Source: Varroa destructor
Lineage: Eukaryota > Arthropoda > Arachnida > Mesostigmata > Varroidae
DNA length: 64,000 nt
Reading direction: 5' to 3'
NCBI RefSeq assembly: GCF_002443255.2
Contig: NW_019211456.1
Span: 18,647,557-18,711,556, forward strand
Positions 10,040-21,200 of this stretch are shown piece by piece. A program made the position numbers and the translations under genes. Below the pieces are notes generated by a model. That model ran no database searches and had not been told where the DNA came from. It saw only the letters and a list, made by a program, of their open reading frames with translations. Position 1 is the first letter of the stretch. The number at the start of each line of letters is the position of its first letter.

Positions 10040-13000
10040 CTGCATCAATTTTATAAGCAAGACGCCGCAAACACCGCGCGCCTCAAAGCGATTTTCGTCT
10101 GCGATACTTAGGACGGCTATTAAGTAGCTGTACTACGAGTAACAGATGACCAACTTAATAAGCGCAAAAACAAAACGATAATTTATTTCGACCTCTTTGA
10201 AGTCTTTGAAGCTGACTGCATAGACAGAAGGCTTGTGCCGGTGAACTATTATTATTTGTATGCCTACATGATATATTTTTGTTTATAACGTTGTTTTTTT
10301 TGTTTTTGTAAACAATCAAGAGTTTTATTTGCTATTTCACCTGTGATAACGCATAACGTGATTGATTAAAACGGCATAGTGATTTAGCACAGTATAAGAG
10401 ATATACGTTTTCGCGAAAACAATGGCTGTCCACGCATGCTTTCATGTATTTGCCAAAGGTTGCAGGGAATTTTTTTAACGGGCAAAAAACGAACGTAGTT
10501 AGTTACTAACTTGAGTCTTATCCGCAATTTGGGTGACAAACGATCACTGGCCATACGAAATGGCGTCATGACTTACTAATACGAGTATCATACGGACACA
10601 ATATTTCCAAGAAATCAAGTGTTTATCACTTAACGGAAAGCTTTTTTTACAGTGGCATTGGTTAGAGGCAAAGGAAAACGTAAGCAACTTCATTTGTTTC
10701 ACACCATACAATAATTCTAACTTAGTCTGTGCTATCTCTATAGCTTTTTCTATTGTTCGATGAAATTATATGACCGAATGAATATCGGAAATCCAATGAA
10801 CCTCGACATTTTCTGAAAGTTTTTTTAAGCAGATGGCTTTGGCAATGGCAAGCGCTTTCTAATAAAAGAGCAAATACTAAGAGATAGATTATTGTCATAC
10901 GACTAAGGACGATTTTCCTTATTATTTTTTCACAAAGAATGTTTATATTTAGATTCAACAGATTCTATTCTGTTTATGCTACCTGGAGCATCTACGTTGT
11001 CGGGCCAACAATGGTTATATGTAAGCTCCAGCTAGCATGCAGACTCATATCGCGGTAGGAAGCGCCGAAACGTATGTGGTATATTATTGTTTCTTCGTAT
11101 CTCGGCTGTCAATATAAGTTCAGCAGAAGGTCACTTATACTGGGCGTTGTTAGATTTTCATTGTTTATAAGTGAGGCCAACTTATACACAGGTCGTTGAT
11201 TTTATGTGTAGATCTGTCGGGTGATACCACCCAGGATACAAGTATTTAACGTTTGTTCTGTAACATGTGAGACATTTATCTTTAAATATTTTTAAATGCA
11301 TATTTTTTTAGGCTTTTTTCGTACCTTAAGGTTTAGTTTGTACGGTTTGACGCACATTTTCTATTCTAGCTTGTGACATGTTGCAGATGCAAATATAGTC
11401 ATATGCGAAAGTGCCGGTGACGCACTGTTTCCAAAACGTTTGCCAAATTGGCCATTTGCGCATTACTGTCTAATGGTGTAGACCTTGTATGCCCTTTTTT
11501 TTGCTATACATAAACTATCCCTATTAGCATTTATGACTTTTACGTAAATATGGCACGACCACGATTTTAAGAACTGTAAAACAATTTTCTATCCGACGAA
11601 CGCGCGAATCCGCCGCTAAAATAGAACAATTAAGACTATCAATGCCATCACCGCAACAACAGCGACACCAGCGACCACCGCATTGTATTTGGTTAAACCG
11701 CAGTTGATCCTGTTAACACACAGACACGAACACGTATCGAAGCGTGGACCAAAAACGGGCAAGGTTCTAGATGTTGAAATGGTACGTGCCCACTTTCGTA
11801 TTGGGTTTCCGATGATACCGCCATCGTAAGGACGAAGGTGGAACGGTTACGAACGACACCCAACAGCAATGGCTTGTCAGTGGCTGGACACTTGCAGGCG
11901 CCATAGCAATCCAAATGAATCAATTCGTCCGGTTCTGGTAAACCAGTTTAGCACCACGTGGTTATAACTCGAAAGAAACATTTTACCAGCAATGTCGTTG
12001 TTGTTACCGCAAGTGTTGCTGCTGCTCCTGCTGCTGCTGGTGTATTCCGAATTGTAGTTACTTCGCAGATATCGGCCGGCAATCTCTGATAGGACAGTGG
12101 ACCAGCACACGGCCTACTGGCTGAGATGGAGTCAAACAACCAAGAGGCAAAGCAATTAGGCAAGATATCCAGGCATCCACGGGGCTCTAATTGGAGCTCC
12201 ACTTTCTTTGCTTTTTCCATAGCCAAGCTGCCTCAGTCGGATGTATGTACATATACGTGTGTATAAATGTGTGTACAAGGTGCCGGCAGATTTGGGTGGC
12301 AGGCTGATTCGCATTGCCATTGCCACAATTACCTCCTGCTTAGCAAAGGCACGGGGCGTCAAACGTTATTGGTACGGAAAATCAATAGCAGCTGCACCAG
12401 TAAGCGAGAAATGCGAAATTTCGTCCTCTTTTTCTGCTGCAGCACTGATGGAAAAGGCGCGCGGTGGTCACGTGGATCTGCTAATCGATGTACGCGTATA
12501 GGCGGGCCACCAGCACATACAACAACACTATAACGGGCCGGCGTACGAAGCGGTGCTGACGTATCTATTCCCTGCTACTGATCCTCTTGTTACGCGTGCA
12601 GTTGCTGCCGATGAAATGTTGGGGAGGACTCTTCTCCCAACGTTACCGGATCGAATTCATCTATACAGATCGTTGGTCACTAGCTTCTGGCTAATCTAAT
12701 CTTCTCTACTGCGAGAAATAATCTGTAGTATAGTGAATCGTTACACACCGACAGACAAACGACGCATGACAGAGCGTGAAAATATAAGAGGACGCCCCGT
12801 GAAAATATGTGGCTATAACATGTATGAAGTAACGGCTTGTTGTCTACTAAAGCCCGCTGTAATCAAAGTAATAGAAGAAAAAAGTATGTAATTACATCTT
12901 GCTGATTCGTGTAGTTAACATCTGCACATTCCGAAGCTCGTCTCATATAAATAGTTAAATTCATCCAAAAAGTTTGCAGTAGCGAATTTTTTTAATTAAT

Positions 13001-14678
13001 TTTACTAATACTAACCCAAATCGTAAGAGGTCCGTGAACTTTATTATCTTATATATTGCTACTAGCTTTGAAAAGATGTACACGTATGAGCTGAACCTTG
13101 TTTTCTTTCACACTGCCAATGCGCAAGCTACATAAAAGAAATGGAAATGGCCTATGGCATATGAATAATTTAGTGTAACCTAAAAAAAAAAAAGCTCGAA
13201 GTTCCAACTATGTTAGCTGTGGACGACCGGTGCCTTGTAAACGGCGACGTTTTCGTGGAGGTGAGAAAAAGCGGATTAATATTAGTGCGCGAGAACAAAG
13301 TCGGCTTCAACGATGACTCTTAACGCTAATGCCGATCCTACAATAACTTAAAATTTCAAAAAATTGAGAAAAGTATCAACCATCAGAGGTTAGCTTTTTC
13401 GCTGGCTTACTTCTAATTCCCTTAACACGACTCCTACTGGTACGAGATGATTTCTGCGTCCGAAACGCGTTGAAGCATGGCGCTTTCAAAGCTTCCTACC
13501 GACACATCGAAGTTTCGGATGCGTCTGGCGTCACGAGCAGACAGCTGCCCGGAACACTTCTGCTGACATCCGTGACAATCCCAATGACAGTACGAATGGG
13601 CAAGTTAGAAAACGTCCAAATTAGGAACACGACAAGCGAATTTTGTTATGATTTGTATCATCGTTGGTGTCGCTGTCGCCGTCGCCACTGTAGCCTGTAA
13701 TTGTCGTTGTGATTGTTGTATTTTCCATTGAGATAATGCGGTAGTGAAGGCACAACGAGGCGGCTCAATTTTAGCGGTAATAGCAACAGTAGCAACGGCG
13801 TCTAGTACAGACGCGGCAGTCTCAACAACAATCCAAAGATAAAATTGTGGAACAAAATCGTCGCGGAAGAGATCAAAACGACAGTATCTTAGATTGGTTT
13901 TGCGAGTTTTTTATGCCGTTGCCTTTTTCGGTGTTAGGCGGCATTGTTGTTGCCAGCTAAAAGTCTCAGTGGCAAGATAATAGACGGCCATGTAGCATCC
14001 GGTATGGTTAAACGAACGGATATACATATTGAGAATTTCGGCACTATCTTATTTTTCCAGTGAATTACCGAGGTACATGCGATCATCTAGTCTATATTGT
14101 TTCAGCTAATGATATCGTGTCATATTATCTGTTTTGATACGTGGCAATTAACTTAGCCCTATTACGATGTTCTACAGAAAATCAACACTTTCAGAAGTTT
14201 TTTCATTTCGCTCGGGAACAGCAAAATAGACCAAAAACAGTCCTTTTTTCAGCTAAAGCTAACAAACGATAGACCTTTCATGATCCTAACAATCTGAAGA
14301 GCAAATCCAATAGCTGATAGTGAGCAGCATTTAAACAATAAACATAATTTGGCGTCATTTCAATGTTAATCTATTGTCAAGGAGTGACAAGCATGCACAC
14401 CATTAGTGACCGTGAAAAAGTTACGCATTTTCAATGGGTCCTGAAATAATAATAATAATAGTAATAGCAACTTCTTTCTATCTGCTTCTATTCAGTTTAC
14501 ATAGATCGTCATAATTCGACCGTTACTAGACTTCACACTTTTACGTAATAGCCTCATGAGGTTCGCAACTTCTCCAGAGACAGCAAGTCCGCCATCGAAG
14601 CGTGACAGTCCGGCAGTGTGGTACCCAGCGTCAGCGTGTGTTGTAGCGTCAAGCAGAAAGGGAATGTGTTAACGGTCC
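10040..14678. other. Long stretch with no firm gene; GC-richer patch at 11.6-12.7 kb
   Basis: Most of this stretch is AT-rich without supportable exons. From about 11640 to 12700 the base composition rises, several frames on both strands stay open, and there is a GCT-type triplet run (12017-12040). That pattern suits a promoter, 5' UTR or first exon but does not single out a reading frame. A second patch at 13450-13700 is open on both strands for 60-75 codons; I could not choose between them. Confidence 0.35.
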
Positions 14679-14914
14679 CTAACTGCGATTCATAAAGAGG
14701 ATAGTTGAAATTCTAACGCTGATCGCACTGAATGCTTTTTCATCTGCTAATATTATATAACATACTATAGATATGCGGGGCTCTGTAGGGGGTACGAACG
14801 GCAACGTTATATGTTCGGGCGAAATCGAAACTGCAATTTCGAAGATATTGTTGCATAGAACGCATGTAAATGGCGCCTTTTGAGGCTCATTTGATTGAGG
14901 TTCTATAAGCACTT
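14679..14914 (-). CDS. Candidate terminal exon, 77 codons, gene unknown
   Basis: A minus-strand stretch follows a good acceptor (TCAAATTTCAACAG) and stays open for 77 codons to a TAG, entering in phase 1. It has a CxxC pair (FTCVLCNNIFEI) and then hydrophobic and Pro-rich residues (ITLPFVPPTEPRISIVCYII). No domain is recognised. A single CxxC is not enough to call a zinc site. Confidence 0.38.
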
Positions 14915-15117
14915 CTGTTGAAATTTGACGGGAATCACCTAAAAGTATACCTGTATTTGAGAAGGTTTCAGAATATCAAATTTTAACAAATATCTATTTC
15001 TGCGCTACTTGATTAACAAAACAACAAAGCACATACCGAGTTTCGATACTTTTCAAAGAAGACTTAGCTAGGTAACAGAAGAGGGCAGCTTGATTAGTGT
15101 GCAAATTTATAATATAG

Positions 15118-15232
15118 GAGGATTATATAATCGTCTAGCGATCGTTGCGACGTTTGCTACGAGCAGTATCTCGGTCATCGCTTCTAGATGGTTATGGTAT
15201 GGCTTTTCAGATTTCAGCCTTACAAATATCAG
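15118..15232 (+). CDS. Candidate exon with hydrophobic segment
   Basis: Bounded by an AATATAG acceptor and a GTACGT donor, this 115-nt stretch enters in phase 1 and exits in phase 2. It encodes a largely hydrophobic segment (RLAIVATFATSSISVIASRW) compatible with one transmembrane helix. It lies 3.4 kb upstream of the gustatory-receptor-like exon on the same strand. It could belong to that gene, but their phases do not join directly. Confidence 0.33.
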
Positions 15233-15701
15233 GTACGTTATTTCGGCTTTGATTAATGTTACTTTGTTAACACCATTATAATGAATTCCAAAATTCTATA
15301 CGTGGCACACGATTGAGTCGGCTTTTTGAAGAAGCTCCAATGACGTTCATGTTGGAAAAATCCTAAATATGTGTTACCTCTAACGGCACATATAAATTAG
15401 AGCTATAACCAACGACCAATCATATGTCAAAATGACCACGAAGATCTAAAGTGACATGGATATGGTGTCTCTTTTAAATCTAGATACAAACTTCTGAAGA
15501 CTAGAACAACGAAAGTGACATCATGCAAGGGGTGCTTATACTATTCAGCGGATATCGAACAAGACAAAACCAGATTACTATTCACTTTTACAGAATTTGT
15601 CCTTGCAGGCTTTATCTTGTTGTTTGCTAAGTTCACACTCTGTCGTAATGCAAAGCATTGAGGAAGAGCTGTTGAGGACGCTAACGTATCTTAATTATTA
15701 A

Positions 15702-15953
15702 TTAGGTGGAGCTATTGAAGTAAATTACATGTCGGTGTATGCAGGACGCCGTCTTCAATTGCTCTTTGTCTACCAAGTACTTTGAAGTCCATTTCATCCG
15801 TTTACGTGACCTACGTTTGCGTGTCATATAGCAGCGGAGCAACGGCACGCCAATGAGCCGAAAAAGCGTCTCTCTATTAATAGCAACACTGTTTCGACGT
15901 CTAACCATCGTAACGCGAAAATTAACTAATAGTAAAATTATAGCGGCCCCCAT
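15702..15953 (-). CDS. Small ORF, 83 codons, or an antisense exon
   Basis: An ATG-initiated minus-strand frame runs 83 codons to TAA. It starts with a short hydrophobic stretch (MGAAIILLLVNF) followed by a very basic middle (CYMTRKRRSRKRMKW). On the opposite strand, positions about 15743-15830 also stay open after a TATGCAG acceptor with a plausible peptide. I cannot say which strand, if either, is real. Confidence 0.28.
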   Translation of the reverse strand: MGAAIILLLVNFRVTMVRRRNSVAINRETLFRLIGVPLLRCYMTRKRRSRKRMKWTSKYLVDKEQLKTASCIHRHVIYFNSST

Positions 15954-17946
15954 ATTTAATCAAGATGATTGTGAATTGGCGAAAATGATATCAAAAACGA
16001 GGAGATACGCCGTCTCATAAATCAAACCCTTAATCAGCGCGATATTTTCTTGTTAACTTGTGTTAAATTAAGAAGTTCTCTATGGTATGCCGTTGACGAC
16101 ATTACTCTTATAAATAACATTTTCGTTGACAGTCGTGTAGAGTCAACGTCTTGTTCGTGTACGTACACGTAGAACGGGTCCACTTATACTTGTCCCAGCA
16201 TGTGCGGCCGTTGTGCATATACGTATTTTGTATGAGAAACCCAATAGGCGCCGAACGCAGTGTCGATGAGGATAGTTCCTATGGAGGCAACCGATTACTC
16301 CGCTTAGGTATGGCTATTATACTGCAGTAATAGTTAAATAGTGTAATGCATTAAAGCTTTTTCCAAAGCTGGCTTTTACAACTACGGTCTCCGGTGGAAC
16401 AAACCGCGTCGTCGACATTATTCAGACAAAGAATGAATCTGATTTTCATACAGATGTTCATGTTCAAGTGTTTTGAAAAATTAATAATACATTTTAATAG
16501 CAGGGTGCCTCGTCATATGAAAATATAATCTCATGCTACGTTAAAACCAATCAAATCCTACTGCCTCGCTGAAAAAAAAACACCAATGTGATAAGTTGTA
16601 TCTCGAATGGAGATAGCAGTTGGAACTTGGTGTTGCCACGCTCGTTTTTAGTATAAACGTTTTAAACTGAAGGCCCATTTTTCTATTGCGACATAAAAAT
16701 CTAGAATTTCTGGACTATATCATCAGATCAGTTTTCTTGATGAAATCAGGAGAACAACACTCGGTTTGGGCCATGCATATGTGTTACTCACTTCAAGGTA
16801 AAACCACGTTATGCCTCCTTATAGCTGACGTACAGGCATCATCCGAATAGTTGTTTTTTCGAGCCTGCGTGTATCACGCACCTCGTGAGAAATCGTGCTA
16901 AACAGCTTATTGATTGGGGGTCTAACTTGTAAAGCAGTTAGCTAATCGTACAATTATTAGATATGAAAAATATTCATTTGATGATCATACTACTTATATA
17001 ATACATTCTATTCAAGCGGCTTCTTACACGTGATTCAATGATGAAGCATACTCAGCGTAGCAATCACTTTCTTCACGATTTTTTGCTTATTGTAGAGCAA
17101 AGCATAAGCATCACTCTTTTCCTTGAAGCTTGGTTTTAGCCCAGCAGTACGTTAATCGCCAAGATATTAAAAATTAATGACCCAAAAGCGCTACGAAACT
17201 TTGACCTTCAAAACGTCGTCACAAGATCCATAGGCCTTTAGGCATCCTATCGAACTGTCTACCTATGCCCGGGTACTAACCTAGACCACAACGTGTCCCT
17301 ACTATCTACTTGGCAAACACGTATCCCACCGAACTGTCACCGCGATTACACAAGAACCGTATTTAGTTTTAAACCTACCGCTAGTGATCCATCTCAATGC
17401 CCAAATGCGTGTTTCTTATAGGTTCACGTACCTAAACGTTGTCACGTCAACAGCAAACTCCATGTCATAGAAGATGCAAGTTTAATTATAGAATTAGAAG
17501 CTTTTTTTAATATGAGACGCGCACAAAAAGTGTTTGTGGGTTCAGCGTTAGATTCGCAATAGGTTAAAAAAAATTGAAGAATACCAGTAGATTAAGATTT
17601 ATTGGTAAACGAATACCAGCTTATCGGACGTAGGCGTATATATACGCACGTGGAAATGTGGGTTATTATGTATGTATACTGGGGTATGCCGAACGTTTTT
17701 TTAAATGAGAAAATATTTGCACTGCAGCTTAATATTATTACACTCCCTAGCCTTAATATATTCTATGTCGAATAACAAGAGGTAACACTAGTGTTATGAT
17801 ATGATGCGTCATGTTACGAAATTGGCCTGCACGAAGAAAATTATTAATTTATGCCTGATTTTTAGGTTACAACAACTACAAGACTTTTTTTCTTTTTTTA
17901 TAATCCACACTTTAGATTGCCAGCGTTATAAAGGAAAAAAATTGAC
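15954..17946. other. No supported gene
   Basis: AT-rich DNA with scattered short open stretches. I saw nothing with both splice sites and protein-like composition, and no structured repeat beyond short homopolymers. Confidence 0.35.
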
Positions 17947-18259
17947 CTATACCACAAAGCCTTCCTCGTAAAGTACTCTAAATTTTACTGATACGTAACA
18001 AGGAGCCATGTGTAAAGTAGATATGAAAAAATGCTTCCGCCATAAACGTGCTTTCTGATGATTTCTTAGAGGCTTGAAACGCTTAGGAGGAAACGTTGTA
18101 CATCTGTGGATGAAAACCCTAACAGAAAATTCTACTTTAAGGTTGTAATGCTGAACGCAGATACAGTAAGCAAGCATATCGAAACGAAAAAACATATCTG
18201 CGCTTAAATATAAATCATGCAATTTTCTAGTAAACCACAGTACATCGTCGTCAGCCAAC
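17947..18259 (-). CDS. Candidate terminal exon, 103 codons, gene unknown
   Basis: One of the longer open minus-strand frames outside the duplication. After a strong acceptor (CTTTCATTCAACTAACAG) it enters in phase 2 and runs 103 codons to TAG. The peptide is aromatic and basic (DVLWFTRKLHDLYLSADMFF and RFKPLRNHQKARLWRKHFF) with several Cys. Length in DNA of this composition makes chance openness unlikely but not impossible. No family recognised. Confidence 0.42.
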
Positions 18260-18590
18260 CTGTTAGTTGAATGAAAGACAAATCACAGGCTGTGTCGAAT
18301 AATTTCTTCTATTCTTTATAATTGTATTAAGGAATAATACGTTTGCAGGTACATTCTAACTGTTTGAGCCGCAGTTTTTATGCTTAAGCCATTAAAAATA
18401 ACTGTTGCTCCTTTAGAGTAGCTAAATTGAGACATTTACAGGTTGGCGACCTTTGTTTTTACAAATTGTTAATGTGAAGAAGGTCATAAAATCGCGTGAG
18501 GTTCTTTGCTATACTTGGATCAGCTTTCGCTGAAATGAAAAGTATGTATTTTTCTATTATTTAACGCAACATTTCTTCTTGTAACTATAG

Positions 18591-18836
18591 ATAAATATTG
18601 CAAGTGTGCGAATTACAGCTTCGATCATGATCATTTTGTCACACAAAGTACTATCTATGCCAGTCAATCTTCTTGGATTAGCAGCGGGGCTTCTATCATG
18701 CACTATATCATACCATGATCTTCTGCTTCAGCTAACGCACTTCCGCTCGAAACACTTAATTATTAGGAAATATAGAGTATCATGTGCTTTAATATTCTTA
18801 TTGACAACTTACTTGTTATTTTTCATTAAATTCTAA
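18591..18836 (+). CDS. Gustatory-receptor-like 7TM protein, C-terminal exon
   Basis: After a strong acceptor (ATTTCTTCTTGTAACTATAG) this terminal exon reads 81 codons in phase 0 to a TAA. It has two to three hydrophobic helices, including MPVNLLGLAAGLLSCTI and VSCALIFLLTTYLLFFIKF. The last residues match the closing motif of arthropod gustatory receptors, TY followed by hydrophobics and then QF; here the Q is K. In that family TM7 sits at the very C-terminus, as it does here. Upstream exons for the remaining helices should lie on the plus strand before 18590, but I could not connect one in phase. The family call rests on one short motif and topology. Confidence 0.42.
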   Translation: MNIASVRITASIMIILSHKVLSMPVNLLGLAAGLLSCTISYHDLLLQLTHFRSKHLIIRKYRVSCALIFLLTTYLLFFIKF

Positions 18837-20579
18837 ACTTTCAGTATCTTCAAAGAGAATTTCACCGGACTCCTTTATTTACCTCTAGTAACTTTTCCTA
18901 CTATTGTTCTCTAAAATCTTACGTTTTTTATGGCGGACCATATATATATGACTATAAACCTCAAAGTCAATGATTCATCTTTCATTGTGTCCTCTCCTTT
19001 AAATGTCCTTTTCCTAAAACACCTTTATGGCCATCTCTGACTGTTTTTCACGGCCTCTATGTTATCACTTTTCTAACATATACCACAGAACATGCCCGAT
19101 TAAGTAAATCGGGTTAACTAAGAATCCTCGTGCCTTTTAAAGCAGGTTTCAGGCTGACATCCTCCAACTCTGAAGTCGAACGGACACAGGCCTAATCGGC
19201 TGCACGATACGGTATAACCAATCTCATCTCTTACCAATGATGATAGCGACCATGGCACAGAGTTTGAGGCCGATTGAGGACCACATGTTGCATCGGTTTT
19301 ACATCTCGGGATGAAGTCGACAAGTCAGCCACGGCACAGACCACGAGCACAAAACAGCGCCAACGAATTAGAACTGAAGAACGACAACACGTCACGGTTT
19401 CACATGTAAGTCTACGCGGCATACATAGTCGTAGCACAAAGGCACGTCCGTACTAAATCCAATGTATGGTGAAAGTACCGATACGGGACTGACAGCTGAG
19501 GGGGCACAACAGTTACGATAAGAGCTACAACAACAATGACATGTACGAAGCATAACACTAGCGAACGCTAAAAGCAGCATCGAAAACTACGCCGTTTGCA
19601 CGCTGACGCGTCACCTTCCGCCTTCTTTCGAAAGAATCTCGAACGCTTTGAATAAATTCGCTGAACAAAAAACCTTGGTGATATGGACACAGTAGCACAG
19701 GAAATCAACGGTAGCCAGGTAGGACAACCTGGAAGGCCACGAGGTTGTGTTTTGCTGGAAACTGAGCTGGGAAGCTGGCAGGTGGAAGTTCCTTGTTTAT
19801 TCTAGCAAAAGCCGTACACGTTAACACACACATACACCCCACCATAGGACGGAGGTTAATACTTAACAGTGACACAGTTTATGCACGCCGACAGCACGAT
19901 ATCATGCTCAAATATGGCACATAGGCATCCAGGCACAGAGAAGACGTTTGAAAGGGAACAGCAACAGAGATCTTTACCTGAAGCAGTCAACGCGAACGGA
20001 TGACACAGTTCACACAATGATAGGCTAATTACAAGTAATTATAAGAACAAACTAACATACTTTAGGCAACTGCGTGCAGAAGTCAGAATTCACCTATCAT
20101 CACGTTTGGGCCGAATAGATCGCGATGGTGGTATAGATAACCATTAAAATGGAGGTAGGACACTGTACAGGAATGTACACTGCGTTCTTGAAGCTGTGTA
20201 GTTCGATTTTTAATGATCCTTGTGTAGGGTAACAAATGATTATTGCAATAACCAGATCAACGACGATGGTAATTAAACACTTAGATAAAATGCAAAGTGT
20301 GAGAATTACTTTGCTTAGGATTATCACAAAGCACAAAGTATGGGTTGCAACAGCAGAGATGGCCGAGGGCCCGAACAAGAGAGCACGTTCGTTAGACGAA
20401 CACCCACGTCACAGCACGAACAGTACGCTAACGTAGACTCGTGCAATGTATTTCGAGTGTACAGGCCACGAAAACTTATCAGCCACAGACGTGAACAAAA
20501 CAAACGGCACGTAACGAAATCACGAGCGGCAGCAGAACACCCATAACGAACACAGGACAACACGACACGCAACAGGACG
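18837..20579. other. No firm gene; GC content rises toward the right
   Basis: The 3' flank of the gustatory-receptor-like exon comes first. From about 19250 the DNA becomes richer in CA- and AC-containing words, with many short overlapping frames on both strands. I see no exon I would defend. It leads into the GC-rich island at 20.58 kb. Confidence 0.35.
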
Positions 20580-21200
20580 AGCGGCCGAGAGTCGGCCCGG
20601 TGGCCCTACGCTTGCTGGCCCATGCTGGTGTCGTTGTGGCAAAAAAAGGACAACAAAAATATAGCCGGCCTATCGGAGGGGTGTGCTGCCGGCCTCCGAA
20701 CGACGGCGTGGCACGAACTGGGGGCGATCGCGTCTGACAGCCGAAGCCACCGATTCAACGTCACCGTTAGATTCGTCTTTGGTCGGACTGCGAGCCGTAT
20801 CAATTTGGACAACGCTCACAGGACAATTCGCTCTCGCCGATCGTCTCCCGTGCGCGATGCGAGGAAAGAGGAGGCAGAGCGTCAACAACGGCGAAAGCCC
20901 GATTGCCGCCGCAGCGGCAGCAGTGGCGCCTGTTGTGGGCTTGGGTGACTTCGATGCACCACGAAGCAACAACCACCTGCCTACGGCCAACACCATCGAA
21001 CGGCGCACCAAGGCAAGAGCTCAATCGACATCGCTCGCAGCAGCAGCAGCAGCAGCAACAACAACGGCTCAAACAGCGTCGTCGGTGCGTCCAGCAGGCG
21101 CGAGAGCGGCAGCTGGCGAGGCTGAAACGTGAATACGCTGGAAGGCTTTTAGACTGTTGTAGGCCCATTAGTTTGTGATATACATATAACCACAAGCGTA
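20580..21200. promoter_or_regulatory. GC-rich island with CAG/AAC triplet run, possible promoter and first exon
   Basis: This is the most GC- and CpG-rich stretch of the window, about 600 bp inside AT-rich DNA. Three plus and two minus frames remain open for 90-150 codons, which GC-richness alone can cause. One plus frame reads a nine-residue polyglutamine (21037-21066) followed by a basic, coiled-coil-like stretch (RLKQRRRCVQQARERQLARL). Another plus frame reads polyalanine over the same repeat. A CpG-type promoter with 5' UTR or first coding exon is the simplest reading. Strand and frame are unresolved. Confidence 0.45.
21037..21066. repeat. (CAG)n/(CAA)n triplet repeat
   Basis: About seven CAG-phase units run directly into AAC/CAA units inside the GC-rich island. 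It encodes polyQ, polyA or polyS depending on frame, so it is a likely source of length polymorphism if translated. Confidence 0.85.
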
